Part shown: positions 23,806 to 32,905 of the stretch, piece after piece
How positions within the stretch are numbered: position 1 is the stretch's first letter
Layout of the letters: every line of letters begins with the position of its first letter
Assembly: GCA_019307945.1 (NCBI GenBank)
Contig: JAFDIS010000019.1
Span: 1 to 45,449 of the forward strand
DNA length: 45,449 nt
Direction of reading: 5' to 3'
Source of the DNA: Deltaproteobacteria bacterium
GTDB taxonomy: Bacteria > Desulfobacterota > DSM-4660 > Desulfatiglandales > Desulfatiglandaceae
Program-made: the position numbers and the translations under genes
The notes under the pieces: generated by a model
Told to the model about the DNA's origin: nothing
What the model saw: the letters and a program-made list of their open reading frames with translations, nothing else
The model's database searches: none

Positions 23806-26256
23806 GTGCGCTCAGAAAATTCCAATCGCATTCGCGTGGCAGTACCCGTGCCGTTACGGGAGCCTCTGACCTATCGGGTGCCTAGGTCGATCCGGGGCGA
23901 GGTCCGAGCGGGTGTCCGTGTGCTGGTCCCCCTGCAGGTGCGAAAGGCCGTGGGCTATGTCCTGGGTGAGGCAGGAGATGAAGGGCCTCGGGACTTGAAG
24001 GATGTGCTGGACGTACTGGACCCCGAGCCCGTCTTCCCGGAGTCCATGGTCCCATTTTTCGAGTGGCTGGCCGACTATTACCTCTACCCCGTGGGTCGGC
24101 TCATCGAGGGGGCCCTGCCCGGCGGATTGACAGCGGGTCCGCCCCGCAGGGCCAGGCTTACCGAGAAGGGCATGCGATACCTGGATCGGCTTCCTTACCG
24201 TTGCGAGGAACGCGATCTACTGCAATGGCTCCGGGACCATCCTGAAGGGCGCCCGCCGGTCCCCCATTCGAAGGTGCTTGAACTGGAAAAGGAGGGCCTG
24301 TTGCGACTGGAGCGACCCGCTCCACGGCGCCTTCCAGGTCCCACTACCGAGCGCTTTGTACGGATCCGTGAGGGTCTCGACCTTCACTCCTTTCTAAACT
24401 CCGGGGAAAAACCCCTCCGAGCCAGGGACGAAAGGGCGTTTCTGGAGGCCGTGGCACGGCAGGGATCAGTTGCGGTGCGGGAACTGCGGGCACGCTTTCC
24501 CACTATGGCATATCTTGTGAGGAAATGGCGGAAAAAGGGGATTCTGGAGGTCCTGGAGCGGGCCTCATACCGAAACCCGGCGGGCGAAATTCTCCGGCCC
24601 GTCCCGGTGCCCGAAAAACTCTACGGGCAACAGGAAAGGGCCCTCGGGGAAATTTCATCCCGCCTGAAAAGGGGGGGGTTTTGCGCGTTCCTCCTGCATG
24701 GAGTGACGGGAAGCGGCAAAACTGAGGTTTACTACCGTGCCGCGCTCCGGGCACTGGAGGCCGGCCGTCAGGTAATAGTAATGGTGCCGGAGATCGCCCT
24801 GGCCGTTTATATGGAGGGCATTTTTCGGTCGAGACTGGGTGATCGCGTGACCCTGTATCACAGCGCCCTGGGGGGGGCGGAACGGCGGGATCAGTGGATT
24901 AGGATGGCCAGGGGGGATGTGGACCTGGTGGTGGGTGCGCGCTCGGCGGTGTTTGCTCCGTTCGACCGGCTCGGGCTCATCATCGTGGACGAAGAGCACG
25001 ACGAGTCCTACAAACAGGAAGACGGCATAAGGTATCATGCGCGGGATGCCGCCGTCATGAGGGCGAAGATGGCCCATGCGGTGGTGGTCCTGGGATCCGG
25101 GACCCCGTCGGTACAGTCCGTTCACAACGGCCTCACGGGTCGGTATCGCCTGATCAGCATGCCACATCGTATTGAAAAACGGCCGCCTCCGCAGGTGGAA
25201 GTGGTGAACATGAAAGATCTTCCACCGGACGCCGAGGGCCGTGGCATGATCAGTCCCGTTCTACGGGAGGCCCTGGCACGGAATCTGGAACAGGGCTTCC
25301 AGTCCATGCTGTTCCTCAACAGACGGGGATACCACCGACTCTTCGTGTGCCCATCCTGCGGAAAGAGCGTCCAGTGCCCCAACTGTGACGTAGCCCTGAC
25401 CCACCATTTTCATGGAGAGGCCCTGGTGTGCCACTACTGCGGATTCTCCGCCCCGGCGCGCATGTTGTGCCCCCACTGCTCCTGCGGGAGACTGCGGTCA
25501 TACGGCTTCGGTACGGAGAAGCTGGAGTCTGGCCTTGCCGGGCTTTTCCCCGAGGCCAGGGTGGCGCGCATGGATGCCGACAGCACGCGGCGAAAAGGGA
25601 GCGCAATGGAGATCCTCAAGCGGTTCGGTACCGGTCAGATCGATATCCTGGTTGGAACCCAGATGATTACCAAGGGCTTCGACTTTCCCCGCGTGACCCT
25701 GGTGGGGATTGTCTCGGCCGATCTTTCGCTGGCCTTCCCCGATTTCAGGGCGGCGGAGCGTACCTTTCAAATACTCTCCCAGGTGGCGGGAAGGGCGGGC
25801 CGGGGAGAAAACAAGGGCAGGGTGATCATCCAGACGTTCAACCCGGACCATTATGCCGTCCAGGCCGCCGTGGCTCACGATTATAAGACGTTCCTGGAGA
25901 AGGAGTTGGGACTGAGGGAGGAGCTGGGCTACCCGCCCTTCAGGCATTTGGCCTGCCTGACATTCCTGGGCAACAGCGAGGGGCGGACCGAAACGTTTGC
26001 CGAACTCGTGGGGCGGGGCATCAGGGAGATCCTGGCGGGCTGGAGGAAGCGGGGAAGCCAGATTCAGATCCTGGGGCCCGTAGAATCTCCCGTGGGCCGC
26101 CTCAAGGGCAAGTACAGGCGTCAGATTCTGCTCAAGGCACGCAACTCAGGGCTCATGAGACACCTTATTCTTTCAGTGGAAGAGCGGTATGGTAGAAGGC
26201 CCGAGGCACGTGGAGTGCGGCTCATCGTGGACGTTGATCCCTATCAGATGACTTGA
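23806..26256 (+). CDS. priA: Primosomal replication-restart helicase PriA
   Basis: 816 residues from GTG 23806, with AAGGAAG upstream. The N-terminal DNA-binding domain begins VAVPVPLREPLTYRVP. Walker A lies at ~299-307 (GVTGSGKTE) and DEEH at 395-398. Eight zinc Cys form four CxxC pairs at 515/518, 524/527, 542/545 and 555/558. QMITKGFDFP and QVAGRAGR follow in the second helicase lobe. PriA rebuilds stalled replication forks. It is 30 bp after the preceding gene and its last 35 nt overlap the convergent Memo gene. Confidence 0.95.
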   Translation: MRSENSNRIRVAVPVPLREPLTYRVPRSIRGEVRAGVRVLVPLQVRKAVGYVLGEAGDEGPRDLKDVLDVLDPEPVFPESMVPFFEWLADYYLYPVGRLIEGALPGGLTAGPPRRARLTEKGMRYLDRLPYRCEERDLLQWLRDHPEGRPPVPHSKVLELEKEGLLRLERPAPRRLPGPTTERFVRIREGLDLHSFLNSGEKPLRARDERAFLEAVARQGSVAVRELRARFPTMAYLVRKWRKKGILEVLERASYRNPAGEILRPVPVPEKLYGQQERALGEISSRLKRGGFCAFLLHGVTGSGKTEVYYRAALRALEAGRQVIVMVPEIALAVYMEGIFRSRLGDRVTLYHSALGGAERRDQWIRMARGDVDLVVGARSAVFAPFDRLGLIIVDEEHDESYKQEDGIRYHARDAAVMRAKMAHAVVVLGSGTPSVQSVHNGLTGRYRLISMPHRIEKRPPPQVEVVNMKDLPPDAEGRGMISPVLREALARNLEQGFQSMLFLNRRGYHRLFVCPSCGKSVQCPNCDVALTHHFHGEALVCHYCGFSAPARMLCPHCSCGRLRSYGFGTEKLESGLAGLFPEARVARMDADSTRRKGSAMEILKRFGTGQIDILVGTQMITKGFDFPRVTLVGIVSADLSLAFPDFRAAERTFQILSQVAGRAGRGENKGRVIIQTFNPDHYAVQAAVAHDYKTFLEKELGLREELGYPPFRHLACLTFLGNSEGRTETFAELVGRGIREILAGWRKRGSQIQILGPVESPVGRLKGKYRRQILLKARNSGLMRHLILSVEERYGRRPEARGVRLIVDVDPYQMT

Positions 26257-27172
26257 AGAGCGCAGCGGCCAGGTAGCCTACGACGCGACTTCGGTCGCCG
26301 GTCACGTCAGCGGAGTTTGCATATCGGAGAATCGCGCATCGATCGGCACCGGCTCCTGCGGCCGTGGAAAGGATCACGGCCACGGGACCCCCGCCGCAGG
26401 CCTCGCATCGTCCCGAGGCAAGATCCTCCAGGAGTCCTTGCGGATCAATTTCCCGCACGCGCCGTATGAACCGTTCATCCAGGATCCTGGCCTGGGCATC
26501 GGTGTGGAAATGGGAAAGATCACTGCTGGCCACGAGGAGGGTCCGGGGGTGATCGGCCAGGTATTTCCCCAGGGCGCGGGACAGTTCCGCGCAGATACGG
26601 GGGTCCTGTCTCCCCATGAGGACGGGCACTATCCGGAAGTCCTTCATGACGGTTTGAAGGAAAGGCACCTGGATTTCAAGGGAATGCTCCTGCGCGTGGG
26701 CCCTGGGGACATAGCGAAATAGGGGCCCGGAGTCAAGGAGGGTTCCGGCCGCCTCCAGGTCCACCGGGACCATGCCCAGGGGGGTTTCATAGCCTGAGTG
26801 CAGGTTGACGGACACGCCCTGAAAGGACGCCCGGTGGCATGGGCCCACCAAAATGATGCGGTCGTAGCGGCGGCCCTGAAGGAGGGCATAGGCGTGGGCG
26901 GCAACCGCTCCTGAATAGACATAACCGGCGTGGGGGACCACCAGGGCCTTGAGAGTCCCTTCCATCCGCGGGTTCTTGGCCCTGGAAAGGAAACCGCGGA
27001 TCTGCCGGGACAGGGACACGGGATTTGCGGGGTACCATGAGCCTGCAAGCACGGCGCGCCTGACGCCCGGAGACGGAATCTCCCCCGCCCACAGCGGAAC
27101 CGCCAAGAGCGTCAGGAGCGCACCGCAGAGGGCCGGCAGGCGCCACCTGTCATATGCTGCTCTTCCTTTCAT
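26222..27172 (-). CDS. Memo-like protein (AmmeMemoRadiSam system protein B), exported form
   Basis: 316 residues from ATG 27172 behind GGGAAAGGG. An N-terminal signal segment (LPALCGALLTLLAVPLWA, cleavage near AGE) is followed by a full Memo domain. The metal ligands of human Memo are matched by His81 (VPHAGYVYSG), His113 (GPCHRAS) and Cys259 (CEACGGGPV), with further His in EHSLEIQVPF and SSDLSHFH. Memo proteins bind a redox metal and often accompany AMMECR1 and a radical SAM protein, neither of which is in this window. The signal peptide places it outside the cytoplasm. The 3' end overlaps priA by 35 nt. Confidence 0.88.
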   Translation of the reverse strand: MKGRAAYDRWRLPALCGALLTLLAVPLWAGEIPSPGVRRAVLAGSWYPANPVSLSRQIRGFLSRAKNPRMEGTLKALVVPHAGYVYSGAVAAHAYALLQGRRYDRIILVGPCHRASFQGVSVNLHSGYETPLGMVPVDLEAAGTLLDSGPLFRYVPRAHAQEHSLEIQVPFLQTVMKDFRIVPVLMGRQDPRICAELSRALGKYLADHPRTLLVASSDLSHFHTDAQARILDERFIRRVREIDPQGLLEDLASGRCEACGGGPVAVILSTAAGAGADRCAILRYANSADVTGDRSRVVGYLAAALFKSSDRDQRPR

Positions 27173-27408
27173 GATAGGCCCTTTCCCCGTAGGCAGCCCC
27201 TGTCCCAGCTACACGGGCCGCCCTACGATTCTCCTTGCCTCAGTATAATGGCCTGAGATAAAAATAGGAACCCCCTTGCGGGCCCCTGCAAGGACCGGCT
27301 CTGGGTACAAGACGTGTAACCTTTTCCTACGGAAAGCCTCTTGAATAGGGGAGGGCCTGCCGCGCCTGCTTGTTCCCGCAACATTGGAGGGAAAGAAAGG
27401 AACCGTTC

Positions 27409-27924
27409 ATGCTTTTCGTCTCGTTGAAGAAGACTCTCATCTGCCTGGTTGCGGCCCTGGGAATCCTGGGTGCGTCGTGTGGGCAGGAACACCGCACCGA
27501 CCCTACGGCGCCCGATTTTGCCTTACCCGACCTATCCGGGGAGACCAGGCGGCTTTCCGATTACACCGGAAATGTGGTCCTCCTAGATTTCTGGGCAACC
27601 TGGTGTCCGCCTTGCAGGATGTCCATCCCCGAACTTATCAAACTCCAGAACGACTACCGGGACAGGGGCCTGGTGATCATCGGCGTTTCCCTGGACGACC
27701 ACCGGCAAGTCCCCAATGCCTATCTCAAGGCCTTTAGGGAGAAATTCAATATCAACTATGAGATTCTGCGTTACGACAACCGGATCCTGGGAGACTACTT
27801 CGGGGCCCAGGCACCGGCCATCCCGACCATGTTCGTGATCGATCGGGAGATGAAGATCCGCGAAAAGGTGGTGGGATTTGATCCTCATGCCGTTCGCAAG
27901 GCCGTTCAGGGGCTCCTGGGATGA
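27409..27924 (+). CDS. TlpA-like thioredoxin-fold lipoprotein
   Basis: 171 residues from ATG 27409, with AAAGGAACC upstream; the frame is open to 27370. The signal peptide ends in ILGASC, an acceptable lipobox with Cys ~22. The redox motif WATWCPPCRM and the cis-Pro in APAIPTMFVIDRE are intact. TlpA/ResA proteins reduce or resolve disulfides in the periplasm, commonly for cytochrome c assembly. The downstream amidohydrolase start overlaps its stop (ATGA), so the two are co-translated. Confidence 0.9.
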   Translation: MLFVSLKKTLICLVAALGILGASCGQEHRTDPTAPDFALPDLSGETRRLSDYTGNVVLLDFWATWCPPCRMSIPELIKLQNDYRDRGLVIIGVSLDDHRQVPNAYLKAFREKFNINYEILRYDNRILGDYFGAQAPAIPTMFVIDREMKIREKVVGFDPHAVRKAVQGLLG

Positions 27925-28766
27925 AAGTGGATATCCATACGCATATCTTCCCGGCGGCCATCAGGGATCGTCGGGAGGCCTTTTTTCGTGGAGATTCCGC
28001 TTTCCAGACCCTGTATGGGGCGGCGGAAGCGAAGATGGTGGGCGCCCGGCAATTGGTACAAATGCTGGACGAAGAAGGCGTGGACCGGGCCGTCGCGTTC
28101 GGTTTCCCGTGGATGGAGGCGGATCACTACCGCAGGAACAACGACTATGTGCTCGAAGCGGTGGCCCGTTATCCGGACCGCCTCACGGGTTTTTGCTGTT
28201 TTTCGCCCCTGGCTTCCGGTGCCGCACGGGAGGCGGAACGGTGCCTGGATGCGGGACTCTCCGGTGTGGGAGAACTGGCGGTTTACGGGAGCGACCTGGA
28301 CCCGGAGGTGATCCAAGCCCTCTCAGAGGTCATGGGGCTTTGCCGCGAACGAAATGTGCCCGTTCTCCTTCACACCAATGAGCCGGTGGGGCACGACTAT
28401 CCGGGAAAAGCGCCCATTTCCCTGAGGGGTATTTACGCCTTTGTCAAGGCGTATCCCGAAAACAGAGTCATCCTGGCGCATTGGGGGGGCGGGATCTTTT
28501 TCTACGGACTTATGAAAAAAGAGGTCCGGGACGTACTGCGAAACGTGTGGCTGGACACGGCGGCCTCGCCCTTTCTCTATACCCCGGAAGTATATCACCT
28601 CGCGGTCCAAATCCTTGGAAGCGACAAGATCCTTTTCGGGAGCGACTATCCGCTGCTCAGGCCCGGGCGTTATTTTCGGGAGATGGCGGGCGCGGGACTC
28701 GATGAAAAGACCCTCTCGGACATCCGGGGCGGAAACGCGGCCGCTTTTCTAGGCCTCGACGGATGA
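27921..28766 (+). CDS. Amidohydrolase family (amidohydrolase_2-type) protein
   Basis: 281 residues from ATG 27921, overlapping the thioredoxin stop by 4 nt. The metal-dependent TIM-barrel hydrolase motifs are present: VDIHTH at residues 3-8, VPVLLHTNEP, VILAHWGGG and FGSDYPLL for the C-terminal Asp. Members decarboxylate or hydrolyse small acids and lactones; the substrate is not predictable. No signal peptide, so it is cytoplasmic, in contrast to its coupled periplasmic partner. Confidence 0.85.
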   Translation: MKVDIHTHIFPAAIRDRREAFFRGDSAFQTLYGAAEAKMVGARQLVQMLDEEGVDRAVAFGFPWMEADHYRRNNDYVLEAVARYPDRLTGFCCFSPLASGAAREAERCLDAGLSGVGELAVYGSDLDPEVIQALSEVMGLCRERNVPVLLHTNEPVGHDYPGKAPISLRGIYAFVKAYPENRVILAHWGGGIFFYGLMKKEVRDVLRNVWLDTAASPFLYTPEVYHLAVQILGSDKILFGSDYPLLRPGRYFREMAGAGLDEKTLSDIRGGNAAAFLGLDG

Positions 28767-28776
28767 AAGGCCCACC

Positions 28777-28816
28777 GGGGAGGCCCTCGCCCGGGACAAG
28801 GGGCCTGTGCCTCCCC
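28777..28816. terminator. GC-rich inverted repeat between convergent genes
   Basis: GGGGAGGC (28777-28784) pairs with GCCTCCCC (28809-28816) across a 24-nt loop, in the 69-bp gap between the convergent amidohydrolase and exported-protein genes. No T-run follows on either strand, so it is a possible but not classic terminator. Confidence 0.4.
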
Positions 28817-28835
28817 CACCCCTCCCCCGGGCACA

Positions 28836-29522
28836 TCAGCTCCCGGAGGAGCCCAGCACGAGATCGAACGTGGCGGTCCCGGGGGGCAACGGGAGAGAAC
28901 CCCAGCGGCTTTCCCCGGCCATCAGGGGCCGGAGGGGAAAGGTCCCGGAGACCGTGCGAATGCGGGCGCCGTTTTCGTCGTAGCACACCAGCGAAATGTC
29001 CACCGATTCCATCTCCAGAAAACGTTTGGCCTGATAGAGGACGGAGACGAAGGCGCCCTTTTTTTTGTAATTGAGGATCCTGACCGCGTCGTTGCTCATG
29101 AGGCCCTCGAAATCCGGCCCTCTTGCCCGCTCCCATTCCGAGGTTTTGCGCCGTACGATTTGGCTGAGGCGCTCCGCATCCAGGACCGCAGTGATTTCGG
29201 TACAGATCCTTTTCCCGGCGATCTCCGCACGGGTCACGCGTACGTCCGTGACAGCACAGCCTGCCGCCGCCTCTAGAATCGATTTTCGCAAGGGACAGGC
29301 CTTGATCTCACGGGTCAGCGATCTATAGGCCTCGCTGTTTACCAGCGCCTCCCGCACGGCCAAGGCGTAGGAAATCTCCTTTCCTGTCTCGAGTGAATCG
29401 TTTTGGGTCCCCGTAAGGCATGATTCTCCGCGAATTTCCTCCGCAGAGACCGGGCCGGCAGGACCAAGGAACATGGTCGTGAAGATGGATAGGATCAACG
29501 CCGTTTTTAAAAGCCTTCTCAT
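28836..29522 (-). CDS. Exported protein of unknown function
   Basis: 228 residues from ATG 29522, with GGGAG 7 nt upstream; the longer frame to 29639 lacks a site. A clear signal peptide (KTALILSIFTTMFLGPAGPV, cleavage near SAEE) is followed by a mature domain. That domain has TEITAVLDAERLSQIVRRKT in the middle and an immunoglobulin-like C-terminal part (VDISLVCYDENGARIRTVSG, then a final TATFDLVLG). Cys in ACPLRKSILEAAAGC could form a disulfide. I do not recognise the family. It looks like a periplasmic protein. Confidence 0.72.
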   Translation of the reverse strand: MRRLLKTALILSIFTTMFLGPAGPVSAEEIRGESCLTGTQNDSLETGKEISYALAVREALVNSEAYRSLTREIKACPLRKSILEAAAGCAVTDVRVTRAEIAGKRICTEITAVLDAERLSQIVRRKTSEWERARGPDFEGLMSNDAVRILNYKKKGAFVSVLYQAKRFLEMESVDISLVCYDENGARIRTVSGTFPLRPLMAGESRWGSLPLPPGTATFDLVLGSSGS

Positions 29523-29716
29523 ATGCATTCTCCCTACGCTGGAAAAGCAGATAGCCGCCAATCGGTCCACCGGCTGAAACGCCTCCCGGAGGGCCTGGTG
29601 AGTGTTCCAAGGATAGGACCAAACCCTTTCACAAATCAAGTCATTTCAGTTGGAGGAGCAACAAATCTCGAAGTTGCCGAAGTCTGAGGAATTCAGGGAA
29701 AGCGTGGCGTCTCAGG

Positions 29717-29738
29717 GTTATGTCAAAAATGATATAAC
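29717..29738. promoter_or_regulatory. Inverted repeat upstream of the AOR gene, possible ModE/TunR-type operator
   Basis: GTTATGTC (29717-29724) and GATATAAC (29731-29738) form an imperfect palindrome around a 6-nt spacer, in a 394-bp region (29523-29916) otherwise without genes. The shape recalls TATAT-type half-sites of molybdate/tungstate regulators, which fits a tungsten enzyme gene downstream, but the match is loose. A T-rich tract follows (29739-29760). The rest of the region, up to the strong AGGAAAGGAGGAGG site before 29917, showed nothing firm. Confidence 0.35.
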
Positions 29739-29916
29739 ATCTTAATTTTCTTGTTTTTTCTTGACTTACCAATCCCCCCGGGAGTATCCATGACTGGTGA
29801 AGGGATTTACAGGACGTCCCTCGCCGGATCGACCTTGTCAGGACCACGGGGCGATGCGCGGGGGAGCGGCGGGATGCCGCTTTTCATCTGCCCGTCTTTA
29901 GGAAAGGAGGAGGAAC

Positions 29917-31653
29917 ATGGACAAGATTCTGCGAATCGATATGGGAGCCGAAGGCGGACCCAAGGCCGTTGAGGAACCCCTGGGTGCCTACGAAGGGCTT
30001 GGCGGTAGGGCCATGACCTCGGCCATCGTATCAAACGAGGTTCCGCCCCTCTGCCATCCCCTGGGGGCGGACAACAAGCTGGTGATCGCGCCGGGCATCC
30101 TGAGCGGCACCACGGCGGCCATGTCGGGCAGGATTTCCGTAGGGTGCAAGAGTCCCCTGACCGGCGGCATCAAGGAGGCCAACGCAGGAGGCCAGGCCGC
30201 CCAGGTACTGGCCAGGCTGGGTTACGCGGCCGTTGTGTTGGAGGGCAAGCCGAGGGATGACACGCTTTACAAGATCTTCATAGATGCGGGGGGTGTCAAG
30301 ATCTCCGAGGCCAACGATCTGAAGATGCTGGGCAATTACGACACTGTGGAAAAAATCAAGGAGCAGCACGGTGAAAAGGTGGCGTGCCTATCCATTGGTC
30401 CTGCCGGCGAGATGAAGATGTCGGCCGCTTCCGTGGCCTGCACGGACATGGAAATGAGGCCCACCCGTCATGCGGGCCGCGGGGGCGTGGGGGCCGTGAT
30501 GGGGTCCAAGGGAGTCAAAGTGATCGTCCTGGACGATTCGGGCATGAAGATGCGCCAGCCCAAGGATCCGGAGAAATTCAAGGCCGCCACCAAGGAGTTC
30601 GTGGAGGGCCTGAGGAAGAACCCCACGACCGGCGAGGGGCTTCCCGCATACGGTACCAACGTGCTCACAAACGTGATCAACGAGGCGGGCGGTTACCCCA
30701 CGTTCAATTTTCGGACGGGCCGATTCGACGGCGCCTCCAAGATCAGCGGGGAGACCCAGGCGGAGACGGAAACGGCCAGAGGGGGACTTGCCACCCACGG
30801 CTGCCACAGGGGTTGCGTGATCCGGTGTTCAGGTATTTTCAATGACAAGGATGGAAATTACCTCACCAAGCAGCCGGAATATGAGACCGTGTGGTCGCAC
30901 GGCGGAAACTGCGGTATCGACGACTTGGACAGCATCGCCCTCATGGATCGTCTGGATGACGATTTCGGGCTGGACACCATTGAAATGGGCGCCACCATCG
31001 GAGTGGCCATGGAGGCGGGTCTGGCCAAGTTCGGGGATGCGGAGGCCGCCATAAACCTGGTCAAAGAAGTGGGTAAGGGGACGCCACTAGGACGGATTCT
31101 CGGCAACGGGGCCGCCGTGACGGGCAAGGTGTTCGGTGTCGAGCGTGTCCCCGTGGTCAAGGGCCAGTCAATGCCGGCCTATGATCCCAGAGCGGTTCAG
31201 GGCATCGGGGTCACCTATGCCACCACCACAATGGGCGCGGACCACACCGCGGGGTATGCCGTGGCCTCGAATATCATGGGCGTGGGCGGATCGGTGGATC
31301 CCCTCAAGCCCCAGGGACAGGTGGAGCTTTCGCGGAACCTGCAGATCGCCACCGCGGCCATAGACGCCTCGGGTATGTGCCTGTTCATCGCCTTCGCCAT
31401 CCTTGACCAGCCGGAGACTTTCCAGGCCCTGATGGATATTTTCGGGGGATTCCTGGGAAAGGATTTCACGGCTGATGATTTTACGGCCCTGGGCAAGTCG
31501 GTCCTGGAAAAGGAGCGGGCCTTCAACAAGGCCGCAGGACTGACCGCGGCCGATGACCGTCTGCCCGACTATTTCAAGAAGGAGGCCTTGCCGCCTCATA
31601 ACGTCACGTTCCAGGTGCCGGACGAAGAGCTGGATCAGGTCTTCAACTGGTAA
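29917..31653 (+). CDS. aor: Aldehyde:ferredoxin oxidoreductase (tungsten-type)
   Basis: 578 residues, start ATG 29917 with a near-ideal ribosome-binding site. The N-terminal domain starts KILRIDMG and contains APGILSGTTA and MSGRISVGCKSPLTGG, typical of the AOR pterin-binding fold. [4Fe-4S] ligands are Cys296, Cys300 and Cys304 (HGCHRGCVIRC) plus Cys488 (GMCLFIAF). The spacing is C-x3-C-x3-C, slightly unlike the C-x2-C-x3-C of the archaeal enzyme. AORs interconvert aldehydes and carboxylic acids with ferredoxin using tungsto-bispterin. Sulfur-carrier and E1-like genes lie nearby. The natural substrate cannot be told. Confidence 0.92.
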   Translation: MDKILRIDMGAEGGPKAVEEPLGAYEGLGGRAMTSAIVSNEVPPLCHPLGADNKLVIAPGILSGTTAAMSGRISVGCKSPLTGGIKEANAGGQAAQVLARLGYAAVVLEGKPRDDTLYKIFIDAGGVKISEANDLKMLGNYDTVEKIKEQHGEKVACLSIGPAGEMKMSAASVACTDMEMRPTRHAGRGGVGAVMGSKGVKVIVLDDSGMKMRQPKDPEKFKAATKEFVEGLRKNPTTGEGLPAYGTNVLTNVINEAGGYPTFNFRTGRFDGASKISGETQAETETARGGLATHGCHRGCVIRCSGIFNDKDGNYLTKQPEYETVWSHGGNCGIDDLDSIALMDRLDDDFGLDTIEMGATIGVAMEAGLAKFGDAEAAINLVKEVGKGTPLGRILGNGAAVTGKVFGVERVPVVKGQSMPAYDPRAVQGIGVTYATTTMGADHTAGYAVASNIMGVGGSVDPLKPQGQVELSRNLQIATAAIDASGMCLFIAFAILDQPETFQALMDIFGGFLGKDFTADDFTALGKSVLEKERAFNKAAGLTAADDRLPDYFKKEALPPHNVTFQVPDEELDQVFNW

Positions 31654-31779
31654 ACCCTGCGGAATCATCGGATCGAATCGCCAGGAATTAGGGGGAGGGA
31701 CCCGCAATCGCGTTTCGGGCCTTCCCCCGAACCTTTCGGGGCGTGGGGTGCTGGGTCGAAAATAGGGGAATCGGGAACC

Positions 31780-32424
31780 GTGGGCGAAAACGGTGAATCC
31801 ATGGCGAAAGGCAGGGCTGAGAGCAGGTCGGGTCCCGGCGGGGTTCTTGCCCTGGAGGTGGAAGGGCGTCTCGTGCCCATGTTTTTCCAGTTCCTGGGCA
31901 AGGGATTCGTCGTTCGGACGGATCGAGAGCTCACGCTGAGGTCCTTTCTCAAGGAATCCCTCGGGATGCAGGATGACTACATAGAGGGCAGGATACAGAC
32001 CCTCCTTCTTGACGGAAGGCCCGTGGACGACGTTGACAGGGCCCGGGTGCGCCGCGGAGCAACTCTGGCGCTGTCGGCCGCCATGCCGGGTCTCTTGGGG
32101 GCGGTGCTCCGCAAGGCGGGCTATTACCGCAAGATGCGCGATTCCATCTCCCACCGGGAAACCGAGGAAAAGGATGCCTCGGCCGGCGGAGACGTCCTCG
32201 TGAAGCTCTTCAATCTGGTGGCCAGGGAGAAAGGCCCCGCACTGCTGGAAAGGGGAGTGTGGATTCCTCGGTCCGATGCGGCGGAATTCTTTAGTGCCCA
32301 ACCGCAAATGTTCTGGGAGGCATGCAGGCGTATCCTGTGGAACGGCGCTCCAGCGGACCGGGAAGATCTGATCAGGCTTCCGGGAAAAGGCGGAGGATTA
32401 ATCCTGAAAGTCACCGGCGCCTGA
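31780..32424 (+). CDS. Unknown protein with beta-grasp-like N-terminal half
   Basis: 214 residues from GTG 31780; ATG 31801 is an alternative and neither site is strong. Residues ~40-110 read like a MoaD/ThiS pattern: FVVRTDRELTLRSFLKES, then IQTLLLDGRPVDD, then VRRGATLALSAAMPGLLG. The DG-containing turn followed by a hydrophobic GATLAL strand mirrors the NG and GDRLGVFPP positions of the sulfur carrier encoded next door. The C-terminal half (LVKLFNLVAREKGPALLERG, MFWEACRRILWNG) is unfamiliar. It lies 126 bp after the AOR gene. A role in the AOR module is inferred from position only. Confidence 0.72.
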   Translation: MGENGESMAKGRAESRSGPGGVLALEVEGRLVPMFFQFLGKGFVVRTDRELTLRSFLKESLGMQDDYIEGRIQTLLLDGRPVDDVDRARVRRGATLALSAAMPGLLGAVLRKAGYYRKMRDSISHRETEEKDASAGGDVLVKLFNLVAREKGPALLERGVWIPRSDAAEFFSAQPQMFWEACRRILWNGAPADREDLIRLPGKGGGLILKVTGA

Positions 32425-32450
32425 TCAGGGCCCCGGGTCTTGGGATGCCT

Positions 32451-32690
32451 TCAGCCTCCTCCCACGGGTGGGAAGACCCCCAATCGATCGCCTTCTTTCA
32501 GGGATGCCTCGCGTCCTGCGTGAAGCCCGTTCAAGAAAATCATCTTGACTTCGTCCGCCGGTACGCCGAGACCGTTCAGGAGTTCCCCCACGGTGGCCCC
32601 GTCGGCCACGTCCACCGCCCAGGGGCGGTCCCGCGCATCGGAGCGCCTGTATTTTCCGAGAGAGGCGTACAGGTTGACCTCGATTTTCAT
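32451..32690 (-). CDS. MoaD/ThiS-like sulfur carrier
   Basis: 79 residues from ATG 32690; the longer open frame to 32882 is not protein-like. Beta-grasp fold: MKIEVNLYASLGKYRR, then ATVGELLNGLGVPADEV, IFLNGLHA and GDRLGVFPPVGGG. The C-terminal Gly-Gly is ready for adenylation and thiocarboxylation, so it probably donates sulfur for molybdopterin or a similar cofactor. It is transcribed against both flanking genes, with its own promoter. The E1-like gene starts 215 bp away, divergently. Confidence 0.88.
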   Translation of the reverse strand: MKIEVNLYASLGKYRRSDARDRPWAVDVADGATVGELLNGLGVPADEVKMIFLNGLHAGREASLKEGDRLGVFPPVGGG

Positions 32691-32750
32691 GGTGCCGAAA
32701 CCCCCGACTTGATCCGTGAGGTATGTTGCCGCAAAAGGCGTGATAGCTGT

Positions 32751-32779
32751 ATGATATCCTCTTGTGGGGCGTATCACAA
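32751..32779 (-). promoter_or_regulatory. Candidate sigma70 promoter of the sulfur-carrier gene
   Basis: Minus-strand TTGTGA (32779-32774), 17-bp spacer, TATCAT (32756-32751). The -10 box matches five of six consensus positions. It points at the MoaD-like gene starting 61 bp downstream. Confidence 0.5.
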
Positions 32780-32905
32780 GCGCCGGGTGTTTCCCGGGGG
32801 GGGTCCCTGGGTTGCATGCTCTGGACGCCCGGCCCCCCCCGCAGGAGGGTCGGGCTGAAGGCTCAGGGGTGAGTGTGCTCAACGCTTGAGATTTAGGGAG
32901 GAGCC

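Noticed and set aside
27274-27293. CCTTGC/GCAAGG hairpin between the Memo and thioredoxin genes
   Set aside because: The short stem between divergent genes has no U-tract and does not overlap a recognisable promoter; likely chance in GC-rich DNA.
29760-29784. Promoter TTGACT...TATCCA for the AOR gene
   Set aside because: The -35 box is good, but the -10 box is poor and the spacer is 18 bp; too weak to annotate.
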